This document shows, piece by piece, positions 53,035 to 61,531 of a stretch of 64,000 nucleotides of DNA. Numbering within the stretch: the stretch's first letter is position 1; every line of letters begins with the position of its first letter. This DNA is from Geodermatophilus poikilotrophus (GTDB lineage Bacteria > Actinomycetota > Actinomycetes > Mycobacteriales > Geodermatophilaceae), in NCBI RefSeq assembly GCF_900111455.1, contig NZ_FOIE01000005.1, positions 248,001 through 312,000 on the forward strand, written 5' to 3'. Under the pieces are notes generated by a model. It saw only the letters and a program-made list of their open reading frames with translations. It had not been told where the DNA came from and did no database searches. Position numbers and translations under genes: made by a program.

Positions 53035-53769
53035 GTGACCGGGCTCGCCGTCGACGACGCGGCCTGGGCCAGCGCCTGGCGCCGCCGCTCCCCCGCCGAC
53101 AAGCTGCTGCTCTGCGGTGGCCTGGTCGGGTGCGCCCTGGCGCTGCCGGCCTGGCCGGGGAGCGTGCTGGTCGGGCTCACCGCGGTCGTCCTCGCACTGG
53201 GCCCGGCCCGGGTGCCCGCCCGCACGTTCGGCCGGGCGGTGCGCTGGCCGCTGGCGTTCATCGCCGTCGGCGCGCTGACCTCGGTGGTCACCGTGGGCAC
53301 CGGCGGCCTCGGCTGGGCGCCGGACGCCGCCGCCCGCGCCGGCTCGCTCGCCGGGCACGCCCTGGCCGGCAGCGCCGCGGTGCTGCTCCTGGCGACCACC
53401 ACGCCGATGTCGGACCTGCTGCCCGCGCTGCGCGGCCTGCGGGTGCCGGCGGCGGTGGTCGAGGTCGCGGCGGTCACCTACCGGCTGCTGTTCGTGCTGC
53501 TGGCGAGCCTGCGCACCATCCGCGAGGCGCAGACGGCGCGGATGGGGTACTCGACGCCTGCCCGCGGCTGGCGCTCGTCCGGCGCGCTGGCCGCCGCGGT
53601 GCTCACCCGCTCCTGGGACCGGGCCCGCCGCATGCAGGAGGGGCTGGCCGGGCGCGGCATGGAGAGCGGTCTGCGGGTGCTGCCCGAGGTGCTGCCGTCG
53701 TCCCCGGCCTTCCTCACGGCCTCCGCCACCGGGCTGGCCGCCATCGTGGCCGCCGGGCTGGCCGCATGA
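53035..53769 (+). CDS. cbiQ: Cobalt ECF transporter T component CbiQ
   Basis: A 244-residue membrane protein. [14 protein letters not shown] and [20 protein letters not shown] are the coupling helices with the A-R-G motifs that contact the ATPase. About four to five membrane helices precede them. GTG start. Its stop overlaps the cbiO ATG. Confidence 0.95.
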   Translation: MTGLAVDDAAWASAWRRRSPADKLLLCGGLVGCALALPAWPGSVLVGLTAVVLALGPARVPARTFGRAVRWPLAFIAVGALTSVVTVGTGGLGWAPDAAARAGSLAGHALAGSAAVLLLATTTPMSDLLPALRGLRVPAAVVEVAAVTYRLLFVLLASLRTIREAQTARMGYSTPARGWRSSGALAAAVLTRSWDRARRMQEGLAGRGMESGLRVLPEVLPSSPAFLTASATGLAAIVAAGLAA

Positions 53770-54605
53770 GCCACCGGACGCTGACCGCCGAGCGGCTGGT
53801 CGCCGGCTACGAGCGCGGCCGCCGGGTGCTCGACGGCGCCTCGCTCACCGTGCCGGCCGGGCGCCGGCTGGCACTGCTCGGGGCCAACGGCTCGGGCAAG
53901 ACCACCCTGCTGCGCTGCCTGTCCGGGGCGCTGGAGCCGGTCGCCGGCACGGTCGCGGTGGACGGGCAACGGCTGCAGCACACCCGCCGCGGCCTGCGCG
54001 CGCACCGGCAGGAGGTGCAGCTGGTGCTGCAGGACCCCGACGACCAGCTGTTCAGCGCCTCGGTCGCCCAGGACGTCTCCTTCGGCCCGCTCAACCTGGG
54101 CCTGCCCGAGGACGCCGTCCGGGAACGCGTCGCCGAGGCGCTCGCGCTGCTCGGCGTCGGGCACCTGGCCGGCCGGCCCACCCACCAGCTCTCCTACGGC
54201 GAGCGCAAGCGGGTCGCGATCGCGGGCGCGGTGGCGATGCGGCCGTGCGTGCTGCTGCTCGACGAGCCGACCGCGGGCCTGGACCCGTCTGCGGTCACCG
54301 AGGCGCTGGCCGCGCTCGAGCGGCTGCGGGCGTCGGGGTCGACCGTCGTCATGAGCACCCATGACGTCGACCTGGCGCTGCGCTGGGCCGACGACGTGGC
54401 CGTCGTCGTCGACCGCGCGGTGGTGCAGGGCGCGCCTGCCGAGGTGCTGGCCGACGACGCGCTGCTCGCCCGCGCGCGGCTCGACCGCCCGTGGGCGCTG
54501 ACCGTCGGTGCCCGGCTGCGCGCCCTCGGCCTGCTGCCCGACGGCGCCCTCCCCCGTGACGTCGGGTCGCTGCTGGCAGCGTTGCCCGAGGGGGTGACCC
54601 CGTGA
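53766..54605 (+). CDS. cbiO: Cobalt ECF transporter ATPase CbiO
   Basis: A 279-residue ABC ATPase. Walker [15 protein letters not shown]-loop [22 protein letters not shown] (typical of ECF ATPases), signature LSYGERKR, Walker [14 protein letters not shown] and switch STHDVD. It drives the CbiMNQ permease. ATGA overlap with cbiQ and GTGA overlap with the next gene. Confidence 0.97.
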   Translation: MSHRTLTAERLVAGYERGRRVLDGASLTVPAGRRLALLGANGSGKTTLLRCLSGALEPVAGTVAVDGQRLQHTRRGLRAHRQEVQLVLQDPDDQLFSASVAQDVSFGPLNLGLPEDAVRERVAEALALLGVGHLAGRPTHQLSYGERKRVAIAGAVAMRPCVLLLDEPTAGLDPSAVTEALAALERLRASGSTVVMSTHDVDLALRWADDVAVVVDRAVVQGAPAEVLADDALLARARLDRPWALTVGARLRALGLLPDGALPRDVGSLLAALPEGVTP

Positions 54606-55000
54606 CCGTCGTGGGGATCGGCGCCCGACCGGGCGTGAGCGCCGCGGAGGTGCTGGCCGCCGTCGACGCCGTCCTGCCCGCCGGTGCGGACGGCGTGCGG
54701 CTGGCCACCCTCGACGCGCGCGCCGCCGAGCCCGGCCTGGTCGAGGCGGCGGTCGCCCGGGCCTGGCCGCTCACCGGGCACCCCGCCGCCGCGCTGGCCG
54801 CCGTCCCCGTGCCCTCGCCGTCCTCCCGGGTGGCCGCGGCCGTCGGGACGCCGTCGGTGGCCGAGGCCGCGGCCCTGCTGGACGGCGGGACGCTGCTGGT
54901 GGGCCGCACGGTCGTCGGCCGGGTGACCGTGGCGGTCGCCGTGGGCGGCGCTGCCGACCCGGCGGCCGCGCCGCGCGGGAGCCGACCGTGGACGCGGTGA
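54602..55000 (+). CDS. cobE: CobE/CbiG C-terminal-like protein
   Basis: A 132-residue protein. [24 protein letters not shown] is the opening of the CobE/CbiG-C family, and [23 protein letters not shown] continues it. CobE is required in aerobic B12 synthesis with an unclear task, while CbiG opens the ring lactone; only the C-terminal part is here. GTG start; the end overlaps cobC by 13 bp. Confidence 0.85.
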   Translation: MTVVGIGARPGVSAAEVLAAVDAVLPAGADGVRLATLDARAAEPGLVEAAVARAWPLTGHPAAALAAVPVPSPSSRVAAAVGTPSVAEAAALLDGGTLLVGRTVVGRVTVAVAVGGAADPAAAPRGSRPWTR

Positions 55001-56064
55001 CCGACCTCGACCACCACGGGGACGCCGAGCTCGCGCCGGGCCTGGTCGACCTCGCGGTCAACGTGCGCGCCGGGACGCCGCCGCCGTGGCTGCGCGCCGT
55101 CCTGCACGAGGCCCTCGACGACGCCGCTGGCTACCCCGACGCGCGACCGGCCCGCGCCGCGGTCGCCGCCGCGCACGGCCGCCCGGTCGACGAGGTGCTG
55201 CTCACGGCGGGCGCCGCCGAGGCGTTCACCCTGCTCGCGCGGGCGCTGCGGCCGCGCCGGGCGGTCGTCGTCCACCCGTCGTTCACCGAGCCGGAGGCCG
55301 CGCTGCGCGCCGCCGGGCACCCGGTCGAGCGGCTGCTGCTGGAGCCGCCCGGCTACCTGCTGCGGGAGGTGCAGGAGGACGCCGACCTGGTGGTGCTGGG
55401 CAACCCGACCAACCCGACGTCGGTGCTGCACCCGGTGGACGCCGTCGCCGCGCTGGCCCGGCCGGGGCGGGTGCTGCTGGTCGACGAGGCGTTCGCCGAC
55501 ACGGTGCCCGGCGAACCGGCGTCCCTGGCCGGGCGGCGCGACCTGCCCGGGCTGCTCGTGGTGCGCAGCCTGACCAAGACGTGGGGACTGGCCGGCCTGC
55601 GGGTTGGATACGCGTTCGGCCCGGCGGACCTGGTGGCGGCGCTGGCCGCGCAGCAGCCGCACTGGCCGGTGTCCACCCCGGCGCTGGCCGCCCTCGTCGC
55701 CTGCACCACCCCCGCGGCGCGAGCCGAGGCCGGGGCGGCGGCGCGCGCGCTCACCGGGGACCGGGAGGCGCTGCTGGCCGCGCTGCCACCGGCTGTGGAG
55801 GTCGTCGGGACGCCGCGGTCGTCGTTCGTGCTGCTCCGGGTGCCGGACGGCGCGCGGGTGCGGGCGGCGCTGCGGGACCGGGGCTGGGCGGTGCGCCGCG
55901 GCGACACCTTTCCCGGGCTGTCCCCCGACCACCTGCGGGTCGCCGTCCGCGATCCCGCGACCTCGGTGGCCTTCGCCGCCGACCTCGCTGCCATCCTGGA
56001 CCCTGCGCTCCCCGTGACACCGGCGTTCCGGGACCTGCCCCGCATCCCCGAGGAGATCCGCTGA
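54988..56064 (+). CDS. cobC: PLP-dependent CobC/CobD (Rv2231c-like), threonine-phosphate decarboxylase type
   Basis: A 358-residue fold-type I aminotransferase-like enzyme. DLAVNVRAGTPPPWLRAVL at the start, LLTAGAAEAFTLLARALRPRRAVVVHPSF, LGNPTNPTSVLHP, and the PLP lysine in RSLTKTWGLAGLRVGYAFG. It is expected to supply the aminopropanol-phosphate arm used by CbiB. GTG start. Its TGA stop overlaps a CTG that probably starts cobT. Confidence 0.92.
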   Translation: MDAVTDLDHHGDAELAPGLVDLAVNVRAGTPPPWLRAVLHEALDDAAGYPDARPARAAVAAAHGRPVDEVLLTAGAAEAFTLLARALRPRRAVVVHPSFTEPEAALRAAGHPVERLLLEPPGYLLREVQEDADLVVLGNPTNPTSVLHPVDAVAALARPGRVLLVDEAFADTVPGEPASLAGRRDLPGLLVVRSLTKTWGLAGLRVGYAFGPADLVAALAAQQPHWPVSTPALAALVACTTPAARAEAGAAARALTGDREALLAALPPAVEVVGTPRSSFVLLRVPDGARVRAALRDRGWAVRRGDTFPGLSPDHLRVAVRDPATSVAFAADLAAILDPALPVTPAFRDLPRIPEEIR

Positions 56065-57173
56065 GCCGCCCCACGCCCCCCTCCAGCGACGCCTCCTTCG
56101 CCGGCACCCCGCTGGGCGCCACGATCGCCGCGATCGCGCCCCGGGACGCCGCCGCCGAGCGCGCCGCCCGCGACCGGCTGGACCGGATGACCAAGCCGCC
56201 GGGCTCACTCGGCGTGCTGGAGGACGTCGCCGCGCAGCTGGCGGGCACCGCCGGCACCTGCCCGCCCCCGCTCCCCACGCCGGCCGCGGTGGCGGTCTTC
56301 GCCGGCGACCACGGGGTGCACGCGCAGGGCGTCACGCCGTGGCCGCAGGAGGTCACCGCGCAGATGGTGGCCAACTTCGCCCGCGGCGGTGCGGTGGTCA
56401 ACGCCTTCGCCGCGCAGCTCGGCGCCGACGTCGTCGTGGTGGACGTCGGGGTCGCGACGCCCTACGCGGTCGAGCCGAGCCCGGCGCTGCTGTCCCGCAA
56501 GGTCCGGCACGGCACCGATGACCTCGCCGTCGGCCCGGCCATGACGCTCGAGGAGGCGCAGCGGGCGGTCGAGGTCGGGATCGAGGTCGCCACCGAGCTG
56601 GCCGCGGAGCACGGCTGCCTGGTCACCGGCGACATGGGGATCACCAACACCACGGCGTCGGCGGCGCTGGTCTGCGCGTTCACCGGTGCGACGCCGGCCG
56701 CTGCCACCGGTCGCGGCACCGGCGTGGACGACCCGACGCTGGCCCGCAAGGTCGAGGTGGTCGCCCGCGCGGCCGCGCGGGTGCCGGAGCAGCCGTCGAC
56801 GCCGGAGGCCGCGCTCACCGCCCTCGCCGAGGTCGGCGGCCTGGAGCACGCGGCACTGGCCGGCTTCGTGCTGGGTGCCGCGGCGGCGCGGGTGCCGGTG
56901 CTGCTGGACGGCGTGATCGCCGGGTCCGCGGCGCTGGTCGCGGCCGCCCTGTGCCCGGCGGCGCTGGAGCACGCGCTGGCCGGCCACACCTCCGCGGAAC
57001 CGGGACACGGCATCGCGCTGCGGGCGCTGGGCCTGCGGCCGCTGCTGGGGCTGGACCTGCGCCTGGGCGAGGGCACCGGCGCGCTGCTGGCGCTGCCGCT
57101 GGTCGCCAGCGCGGCGCGGGCGCTGCGCGAGGTGGCGACGTTCGACTCGGCCGGTGTGACGGAGAAGTCGTGA
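56061..57173 (+). CDS. cobT: Nicotinate-nucleotide-dimethylbenzimidazole phosphoribosyltransferase
   Basis: A 370-residue enzyme that makes alpha-ribazole phosphate for the lower ligand. DRMTKPPGSLGVLEDVAAQLAG, VFAGDHGVHAQGV, GDMGITNTTASAALV and SAEPGHGIALRALGL are signature segments. No ATG or GTG lies in frame before the conserved RMTKPPGSLG, so translation probably begins at CTG 56061, which overlaps the cobC stop (CTGA) and is preceded by GAGGAG at ideal spacing. ATG 56187 would remove the first 42 residues. Confidence 0.93.
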   Translation: MSRPTPPSSDASFAGTPLGATIAAIAPRDAAAERAARDRLDRMTKPPGSLGVLEDVAAQLAGTAGTCPPPLPTPAAVAVFAGDHGVHAQGVTPWPQEVTAQMVANFARGGAVVNAFAAQLGADVVVVDVGVATPYAVEPSPALLSRKVRHGTDDLAVGPAMTLEEAQRAVEVGIEVATELAAEHGCLVTGDMGITNTTASAALVCAFTGATPAAATGRGTGVDDPTLARKVEVVARAAARVPEQPSTPEAALTALAEVGGLEHAALAGFVLGAAAARVPVLLDGVIAGSAALVAAALCPAALEHALAGHTSAEPGHGIALRALGLRPLLGLDLRLGEGTGALLALPLVASAARALREVATFDSAGVTEKS

Positions 57174-57246
57174 GCGGGCTCGCGAGCTCACGCGGGGGCT
57201 CAGCTGCGCCGCTCGCTGCCGCGACGAGCGCCGGCGAGGAGCGACC
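57174..57246. repeat. Intergenic repeat-like stretch before cobA
   Basis: A GCTCGCGAGC-type palindrome near 57178-57188 is followed by GACGAGCGCCGGCGAGGAGCGACC, a weaker relative of the 34-bp dispersed repeat. It ends directly at the cobA GTG and supplies its GAGGAG ribosome site. Confidence 0.45.
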
Positions 57247-58506
57247 GTGAGCGCCACCCCGGTCGACCCCGCGAGCGGGGTGGTCTACCCGGTCGGGCTG
57301 CGGCTGCTGGACCGGGAGGTCGTCGTCGTCGGCGGCGGGCAGGTGGCGCACCGCCGCGTCGCCGGGCTGCTGGAGGCCCGCGCGCGGGTCACGGTGGTCA
57401 GCCCCGAGGTGACGCCGGCGCTGGAGGCGCTGGTCGGCCCGGGCGCGGTCACCTGGCTGCGCCGCCGCTACGAGCCGGGCGACCTCGGCGGCGCGTGGTA
57501 CGCGGTGGCCGCGACCGACGACCCCGAGGTCAACGCAGCGGTCGCCGAGGAGGCCGAGCGGTCGCGGGTGTTCTGCGCCCGCGCCGACGACCGGTCGGCG
57601 TCCAGCGTCTGGACCCCGGCGGTCGGCCGGCAGGGCGACCTCGTCGTCGGCGTGCACGGCGGCGGCGACCCGCAGCGCGCGGTCGGTGTGCGGGACGCGG
57701 TGCTGGCCGGCCTGACCGACGGCACCATCCGCGACCACGCGGGCCGGGAGGGCCCCGCCGGGCGACCGGGCTCGGTCGTCCTCGTCGGCGGCGGCCCCGG
57801 CGATCCCGGGCTGATCACCGTGCGCGGCCAGCAGGCGGTCTCCCAGGCCGACGTCGTCCTCGCCGACCACCTCGCGCCGCAGTCGCTGCTGGCCTCGCTG
57901 CCGGCCGACGTGGAGGTCATCGACGCCTCGAAGCTGCCGCGCGGCCGGTACATGGCCCAGGAGCAGATCAACGCGCTGCTGGTCGAGCACGCCCGGGCCG
58001 GGAAGCGGGTGGTGCGGCTCAAGGGCGGCGACCCGTTCGTCTTCGGCCGCGGCATGGAGGAGCTCGAGGCCTGTGTCGCCGCGGGCGTGCCGGTGGAGGT
58101 GGTGCCCGGGGTGACCAGCGCGATCGGCGTCCCCGGGCTGGCCGGCATCCCGGTGACCCACCGCGGGCTCACCCACGAGTTCGTCGTCGTCTCCGGGCAC
58201 GTGCCGCCGGGTCACCCGCAGTCCCTCGTCGACTGGGAGGCGCTGGGCCGGCTGCGCGGCACCGTCGTCGTCCTGATGGGCGTCGACACGGCACCGGCGA
58301 TCGCCGCGGCGCTGGTCGAGCACGGCCGCGCGCCGGAGACGCCGGTGGCCGTCGTTGCCGACGGCTCGACGCCGACCCAGCACGCGGTGCGCACCACGCT
58401 CGCCAGCCTGGGGCAGACCCTGGCCGACGAGGGCATCCGCCCGCCCGCCGTCTGGGTGGTCGGCGAGGTCGTGCGACTGACCGCGGGGCTCGCGCACCCG
58501 CGCTGA
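57247..58506 (+). CDS. cobA: Uroporphyrinogen-III C-methyltransferase with siroheme-synthase N-domain (CysG-like)
   Basis: A 419-residue fusion. The N-terminal NAD-binding Met8-like domain has VVVGGGQVAHRRVAGLL and RSRVFCARADD. The C-terminal SAM-dependent methyltransferase has VGGGPGDPGLITVRGQQA, VVRLKGGDPFVFGRG and VVPGVTSAIGVPGLAGIPVTHRG. It makes precorrin-2, the entry compound for B12, and possibly sirohydrochlorin. Last gene of the riboswitch operon, GTG start. Confidence 0.95.
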   Translation: MSATPVDPASGVVYPVGLRLLDREVVVVGGGQVAHRRVAGLLEARARVTVVSPEVTPALEALVGPGAVTWLRRRYEPGDLGGAWYAVAATDDPEVNAAVAEEAERSRVFCARADDRSASSVWTPAVGRQGDLVVGVHGGGDPQRAVGVRDAVLAGLTDGTIRDHAGREGPAGRPGSVVLVGGGPGDPGLITVRGQQAVSQADVVLADHLAPQSLLASLPADVEVIDASKLPRGRYMAQEQINALLVEHARAGKRVVRLKGGDPFVFGRGMEELEACVAAGVPVEVVPGVTSAIGVPGLAGIPVTHRGLTHEFVVVSGHVPPGHPQSLVDWEALGRLRGTVVVLMGVDTAPAIAAALVEHGRAPETPVAVVADGSTPTQHAVRTTLASLGQTLADEGIRPPAVWVVGEVVRLTAGLAHPR

Positions 58507-58525
58507 CGCCCCCGACCCTGCCCGG

Positions 58526-58541
58526 CGTTCCCGCGGGAACG
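58526..58541. terminator. 16-bp perfect palindrome between convergent genes
   Basis: CGTTCCCG-CGGGAACG in the 35-bp gap between the convergent cobA and membrane-protein stops. A small bidirectional terminator or a protein site. Confidence 0.45.
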
Positions 58542-59378
58542 TCAGCGGTCGGCCGGGACGGCGCGGTCGCGCAGCAGCCGGACCACCGCCTGCGGGTCGT
58601 CGGCCCAGAAGGCGACGCGGGCCACCGGCTCGTCCTGCCCAGCCACCGGCACCGGCGAGTCGACGCACAGTTCCACATTCGAGTCGCCCATGACCGAGAG
58701 CACCAGCCGGTCGCCGTCGCGGAGGACGGTCCGCCCGTGCTCGGACTCCACGCGGCGCCGGACCGAGACCAGGCCGCCCAGCGGGACGGTGATCGCGTGC
58801 AGGTGCCCGAAGCGCAGCACCAGCTCGCCGTCGCGGAGCAGGTGCGGGTGCTGGAACAGCGACAGCCCCGAGCCCAGCACCCAGACCAGCGCGTAGACCG
58901 ACACGGCGAGCAGGACCCACCGCGCGACCTCCCACGGGAGCAGCACGTGGACGACGGCCGTCTCCAGCACGCCGAGGGCGGTCACCGCGCCGAGGACCAG
59001 GCCGAAGCGGCCGGCGTAGGGCAGCGGCACGTCGTCCGGCCCGACGGCCGAGCGGCGCCGGACGGCCCACCAGAGCGCCCGGACCACCCCGGCCTCGGCG
59101 CGGACCAGCCGGAGGAGCACCGGTGGCCAGACGGCCTCCGCCCCCGCGACGAGACCCGCGCGCCGGCCCCCACCCCGCTGCCGCGTCGCCCGGTACGCGC
59201 GGCGGAAGGCGGCCGCCTCGACGACCAGGACGACGGCGAAGAGCGCCTCCAGGACCAGCGCCACGACGAGGCCGGTCCGCAGCGACAGCACCCCGGACAG
59301 GACCAGCGCGACGTCGACCAGCGGGACGACCAGCGCCAGCCAGCGGAGCGCCGGGAGGAGCACCGTCCACGAGACCAT
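58542..59378 (-). CDS. Membrane protein with C-terminal PH-like region
   Basis: A 278-residue protein. Two N-terminal helices, a basic loop (RRAYRATRQRGGGRR), two more helices at about 120-175, then a soluble beta-rich region (FQHPHLLRDGELVLRFGHLHAITVPLG, VSVRRRVESEHGRTVLRD) that reads like a bacterial PH domain. Function unknown. It is divergent from the ABC exporter operon and shares its regulatory gap. Confidence 0.75.
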   Translation of the reverse strand: MVSWTVLLPALRWLALVVPLVDVALVLSGVLSLRTGLVVALVLEALFAVVLVVEAAAFRRAYRATRQRGGGRRAGLVAGAEAVWPPVLLRLVRAEAGVVRALWWAVRRRSAVGPDDVPLPYAGRFGLVLGAVTALGVLETAVVHVLLPWEVARWVLLAVSVYALVWVLGSGLSLFQHPHLLRDGELVLRFGHLHAITVPLGGLVSVRRRVESEHGRTVLRDGDRLVLSVMGDSNVELCVDSPVPVAGQDEPVARVAFWADDPQAVVRLLRDRAVPADR

Positions 59379-59405
59379 CCCGAGCTCCCGTCATCCGTGC
59401 TGCGA

Positions 59406-59435
59406 GTAGTTGTACTGCCGATGTAGTACACCTAC
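59406..59435 (+). promoter_or_regulatory. Promoter with overlapping imperfect inverted repeat (ABC-XRE operon)
   Basis: GTAGTTGTACT (59406-59416) and AGTACACCTAC (59425-59435) form an inverted repeat matching at 10 of 11 positions. A -35-like TTGTAC (59410-59415) and -10-like TACTAT (59433-59438) are 17 bp apart across it. The segment is far more AT-rich than its surroundings. It is a good candidate for the operator of the small XRE regulator at the operon's end. Confidence 0.6.
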
Positions 59436-59469
59436 TATCACCGCGGCGGCAAGACGTCGAGGAGGCGCG

Positions 59470-60393
59470 GTGACCCGGAACGTGTCGGAGCAACCGGTCG
59501 TGCGGGTCCGCGGCCTGCGGATGACCTACGGCACCCACGAGGTGCTCACCGGCGTCGACCTCGACGTGCACTGCGGCGAGGTGGTCTGCCTGCTCGGCCC
59601 CAACGGCGCGGGCAAGTCCACGACGATCGAGGTGCTGGAGGGCTTCCGGCTGCCGTCGGCGGGCGAGGTGCGCGTCCTCGGCGCCGACCCCGCGCGGGCC
59701 GACGACGCGTGGCGGGCCCGGGTGGGCGTCGTCCTGCAGTCGTGGCGCGACCACCCCCGCTGGACCCCGCGCCGGCTGCTCACCCACCTCGGCGGCTTCT
59801 ACCGGCCCTACTCCACGCCCGAGCGGCCCCGCCCCCACGACGTCGACCGGCTGCTGGAGACCGTCGGCCTCACCGACGACGCCGACCGCAGGATCGCCAC
59901 GCTCTCCGGGGGACGACGGCGGCGGCTGGACGTCGCCGTGGGCCTCGTCGGCCGGCCGGAGCTGCTCTTCCTCGACGAGCCGACCGCCGGGTTCGACCCC
60001 GAGGCCCGCCGGGACTTCCACGACCTCGTGCACCGGCTCTCCGACCTGGAGGGCACCAGCGTGCTCCTGACCACCCACGACCTCGGCGAGGCCGAGCGGC
60101 TGGCCGACCGGATCCTCATCCTCGCCGGCGGCCGGATCGTCGCCGACGGCAGCGCGGACGCCCTCAACCGGCAGGTGGCCGCCACCAGCGAGGTGCGCTG
60201 GACCCGGCACGGCGAGCGGTTCGTGCACGCCACCGACGAGCCCACCCCCTTCGTGCGCCGGCTGTTCGAGCAGTACGGCGACGAGGTGGCCGACCTCGAG
60301 GTCCACCGGGCCAGCCTGGAGGACACCTACCTCGCCATGGTGACCCGGCACCAGTCCGGCGTCCGGCCCGAGCTCGTGGAGGTGGCCCGGTGA
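59470..60393 (+). CDS. ABC transporter ATP-binding protein
   Basis: A 307-residue ATPase of the ABC-2/drug-exporter type. Walker A LLGPNGAGKSTTIE, signature LSGGRRRRLDVA (a basic variant of LSGGQ), Walker B LLFLDEPTAGFDPEARR and switch TTHDLGEAERLADR. The C-terminal ~80 residues form the usual regulatory tail. GGAGG precedes GTG 59470; an ATG at 59410 lies within the promoter repeat. First gene of ATPase-permease-XRE. Confidence 0.93.
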   Translation: MTRNVSEQPVVRVRGLRMTYGTHEVLTGVDLDVHCGEVVCLLGPNGAGKSTTIEVLEGFRLPSAGEVRVLGADPARADDAWRARVGVVLQSWRDHPRWTPRRLLTHLGGFYRPYSTPERPRPHDVDRLLETVGLTDDADRRIATLSGGRRRRLDVAVGLVGRPELLFLDEPTAGFDPEARRDFHDLVHRLSDLEGTSVLLTTHDLGEAERLADRILILAGGRIVADGSADALNRQVAATSEVRWTRHGERFVHATDEPTPFVRRLFEQYGDEVADLEVHRASLEDTYLAMVTRHQSGVRPELVEVAR

Positions 60394-61247
60394 GCGGGGG
60401 CAGCGCGTACGCCGTTCGGCTGGGTCTGCAGCGCGGCTGGACCGAGTTCACGCAGAGCCTGCGGGCCGTCCAGGACCAGGCCGGCTACCTCGTCCTGGCC
60501 GCGCTCACGGTCGGCTACCTCTGGGTCAACCGCGCCGACCCGGTCGAGGGGACCTCGCTGCTCTACCCGACCGTGGCACTGCCGGGGATCCTCGCCGGCC
60601 TGGTCGCCTACAGCGCCGTCTTCAACACCGCCTTCGTCCTCGCCATGGAGCGCGAGGACGGCACCCTGCTGCGGCACCGCGCGCTGCCCTCCGGGATGCG
60701 GGGCTACGTGACCGGCCAGGTGGCCCTGCAGTCGCTGAACCTGGTGCCCACGCTGCTCGTCGTCCTCGTGCCCAGCGCCCTGCTCTTCGACGGCGCGGTG
60801 CCCGGCAGCGCCGGCGGCTGGCTCACCGTCGGGTGGGTGCTCGCGCTCGGCCTGCTGGCCACGCTGCCGCTGGGGATGGTGCTGGGCTCGGTCGTGCCGG
60901 ACGCCCAGAAGGTGGGCCTGTGGGGTCTGCTGCCCCTCGTCGGGGTCACCGCGATCTCCGGCGTCTTCTTCCCCGTCCAGGCGCTGTGGGGTTGGGTGCA
61001 GGCGGTGGCCCAGCTCTTCCCGGTCTACTGGATCGGCCTCGGACTGCGCTCGGCGTTCCTCCCCGACGCCGCGGCCGCCGTGGAGCTCGGCGGCTCCTGG
61101 CGCACCGGGACGACGGTCCTCGTGCTCACCGCCTGGGCGGTGGCGAGCCTGCTGGCGGCCCCCGTGGTGCTGCGGCGGATGACGCGCCGCCAGTCCGGGT
61201 CCCAGGTCGCCGCGGCCCGGGACACGGCCGGCCAGTGGATCAGGTGA
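60390..61247 (+). CDS. ABC-2 type permease
   Basis: A 285-residue membrane protein with six helices. NTAFVLAMEREDGTLLRHRALPSGMRGYVTGQ is the ABC-2 permease loop, and LGSVVPDAQKVGLWGLLPLVGVTAISGVFFP the late helices. It pairs with the ATPase upstream (GTGA overlap) to export an unknown compound, possibly a drug or lipid. Confidence 0.92.
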   Translation: MSGGSAYAVRLGLQRGWTEFTQSLRAVQDQAGYLVLAALTVGYLWVNRADPVEGTSLLYPTVALPGILAGLVAYSAVFNTAFVLAMEREDGTLLRHRALPSGMRGYVTGQVALQSLNLVPTLLVVLVPSALLFDGAVPGSAGGWLTVGWVLALGLLATLPLGMVLGSVVPDAQKVGLWGLLPLVGVTAISGVFFPVQALWGWVQAVAQLFPVYWIGLGLRSAFLPDAAAAVELGGSWRTGTTVLVLTAWAVASLLAAPVVLRRMTRRQSGSQVAAARDTAGQWIR

Positions 61248-61251
61248 GCCC

Positions 61252-61524
61252 GTGAGCGGCGACAAGTCCGGGGACGCCGTCTACAACCGGATCGCGCTGC
61301 TGCGCGCCGAGCAGGGCGTCACCCGGCGCGAGCTGGCCGACGCCCTGGGCGTCCACTACCAGACCGTCGGCTACCTGGAGCGCGGCGAGTACAACCCCAG
61401 CCTGCACCTGGCGCTGCGCATCGCCGAGTTCTTCGGCCTGCCGGTCGAGGTGGTCTTCTCCACGCGGCCCTTCCCGCGGATCAGCGACGCCGGGACCCCG
61501 GAACCGCCCGCGGCCGCCGGGTAG
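61252..61524 (+). CDS. Small XRE-family regulator of the ABC operon
   Basis: A 90-residue single-domain protein. NRIALLRAEQGVTRRELADALGVHYQTVGYLERGEYNPSLHLALRIAEFFGLPVEVVFS is a complete XRE helix-turn-helix of the YozG-like kind, followed by a short Pro-rich tail. It starts with GTG four bases after the permease stop, so it is made with the transporter and probably autoregulates through the repeat at 59406-59435. Confidence 0.92.
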   Translation: MSGDKSGDAVYNRIALLRAEQGVTRRELADALGVHYQTVGYLERGEYNPSLHLALRIAEFFGLPVEVVFSTRPFPRISDAGTPEPPAAAG

Positions 61525-61531
61525 GCGCCGG

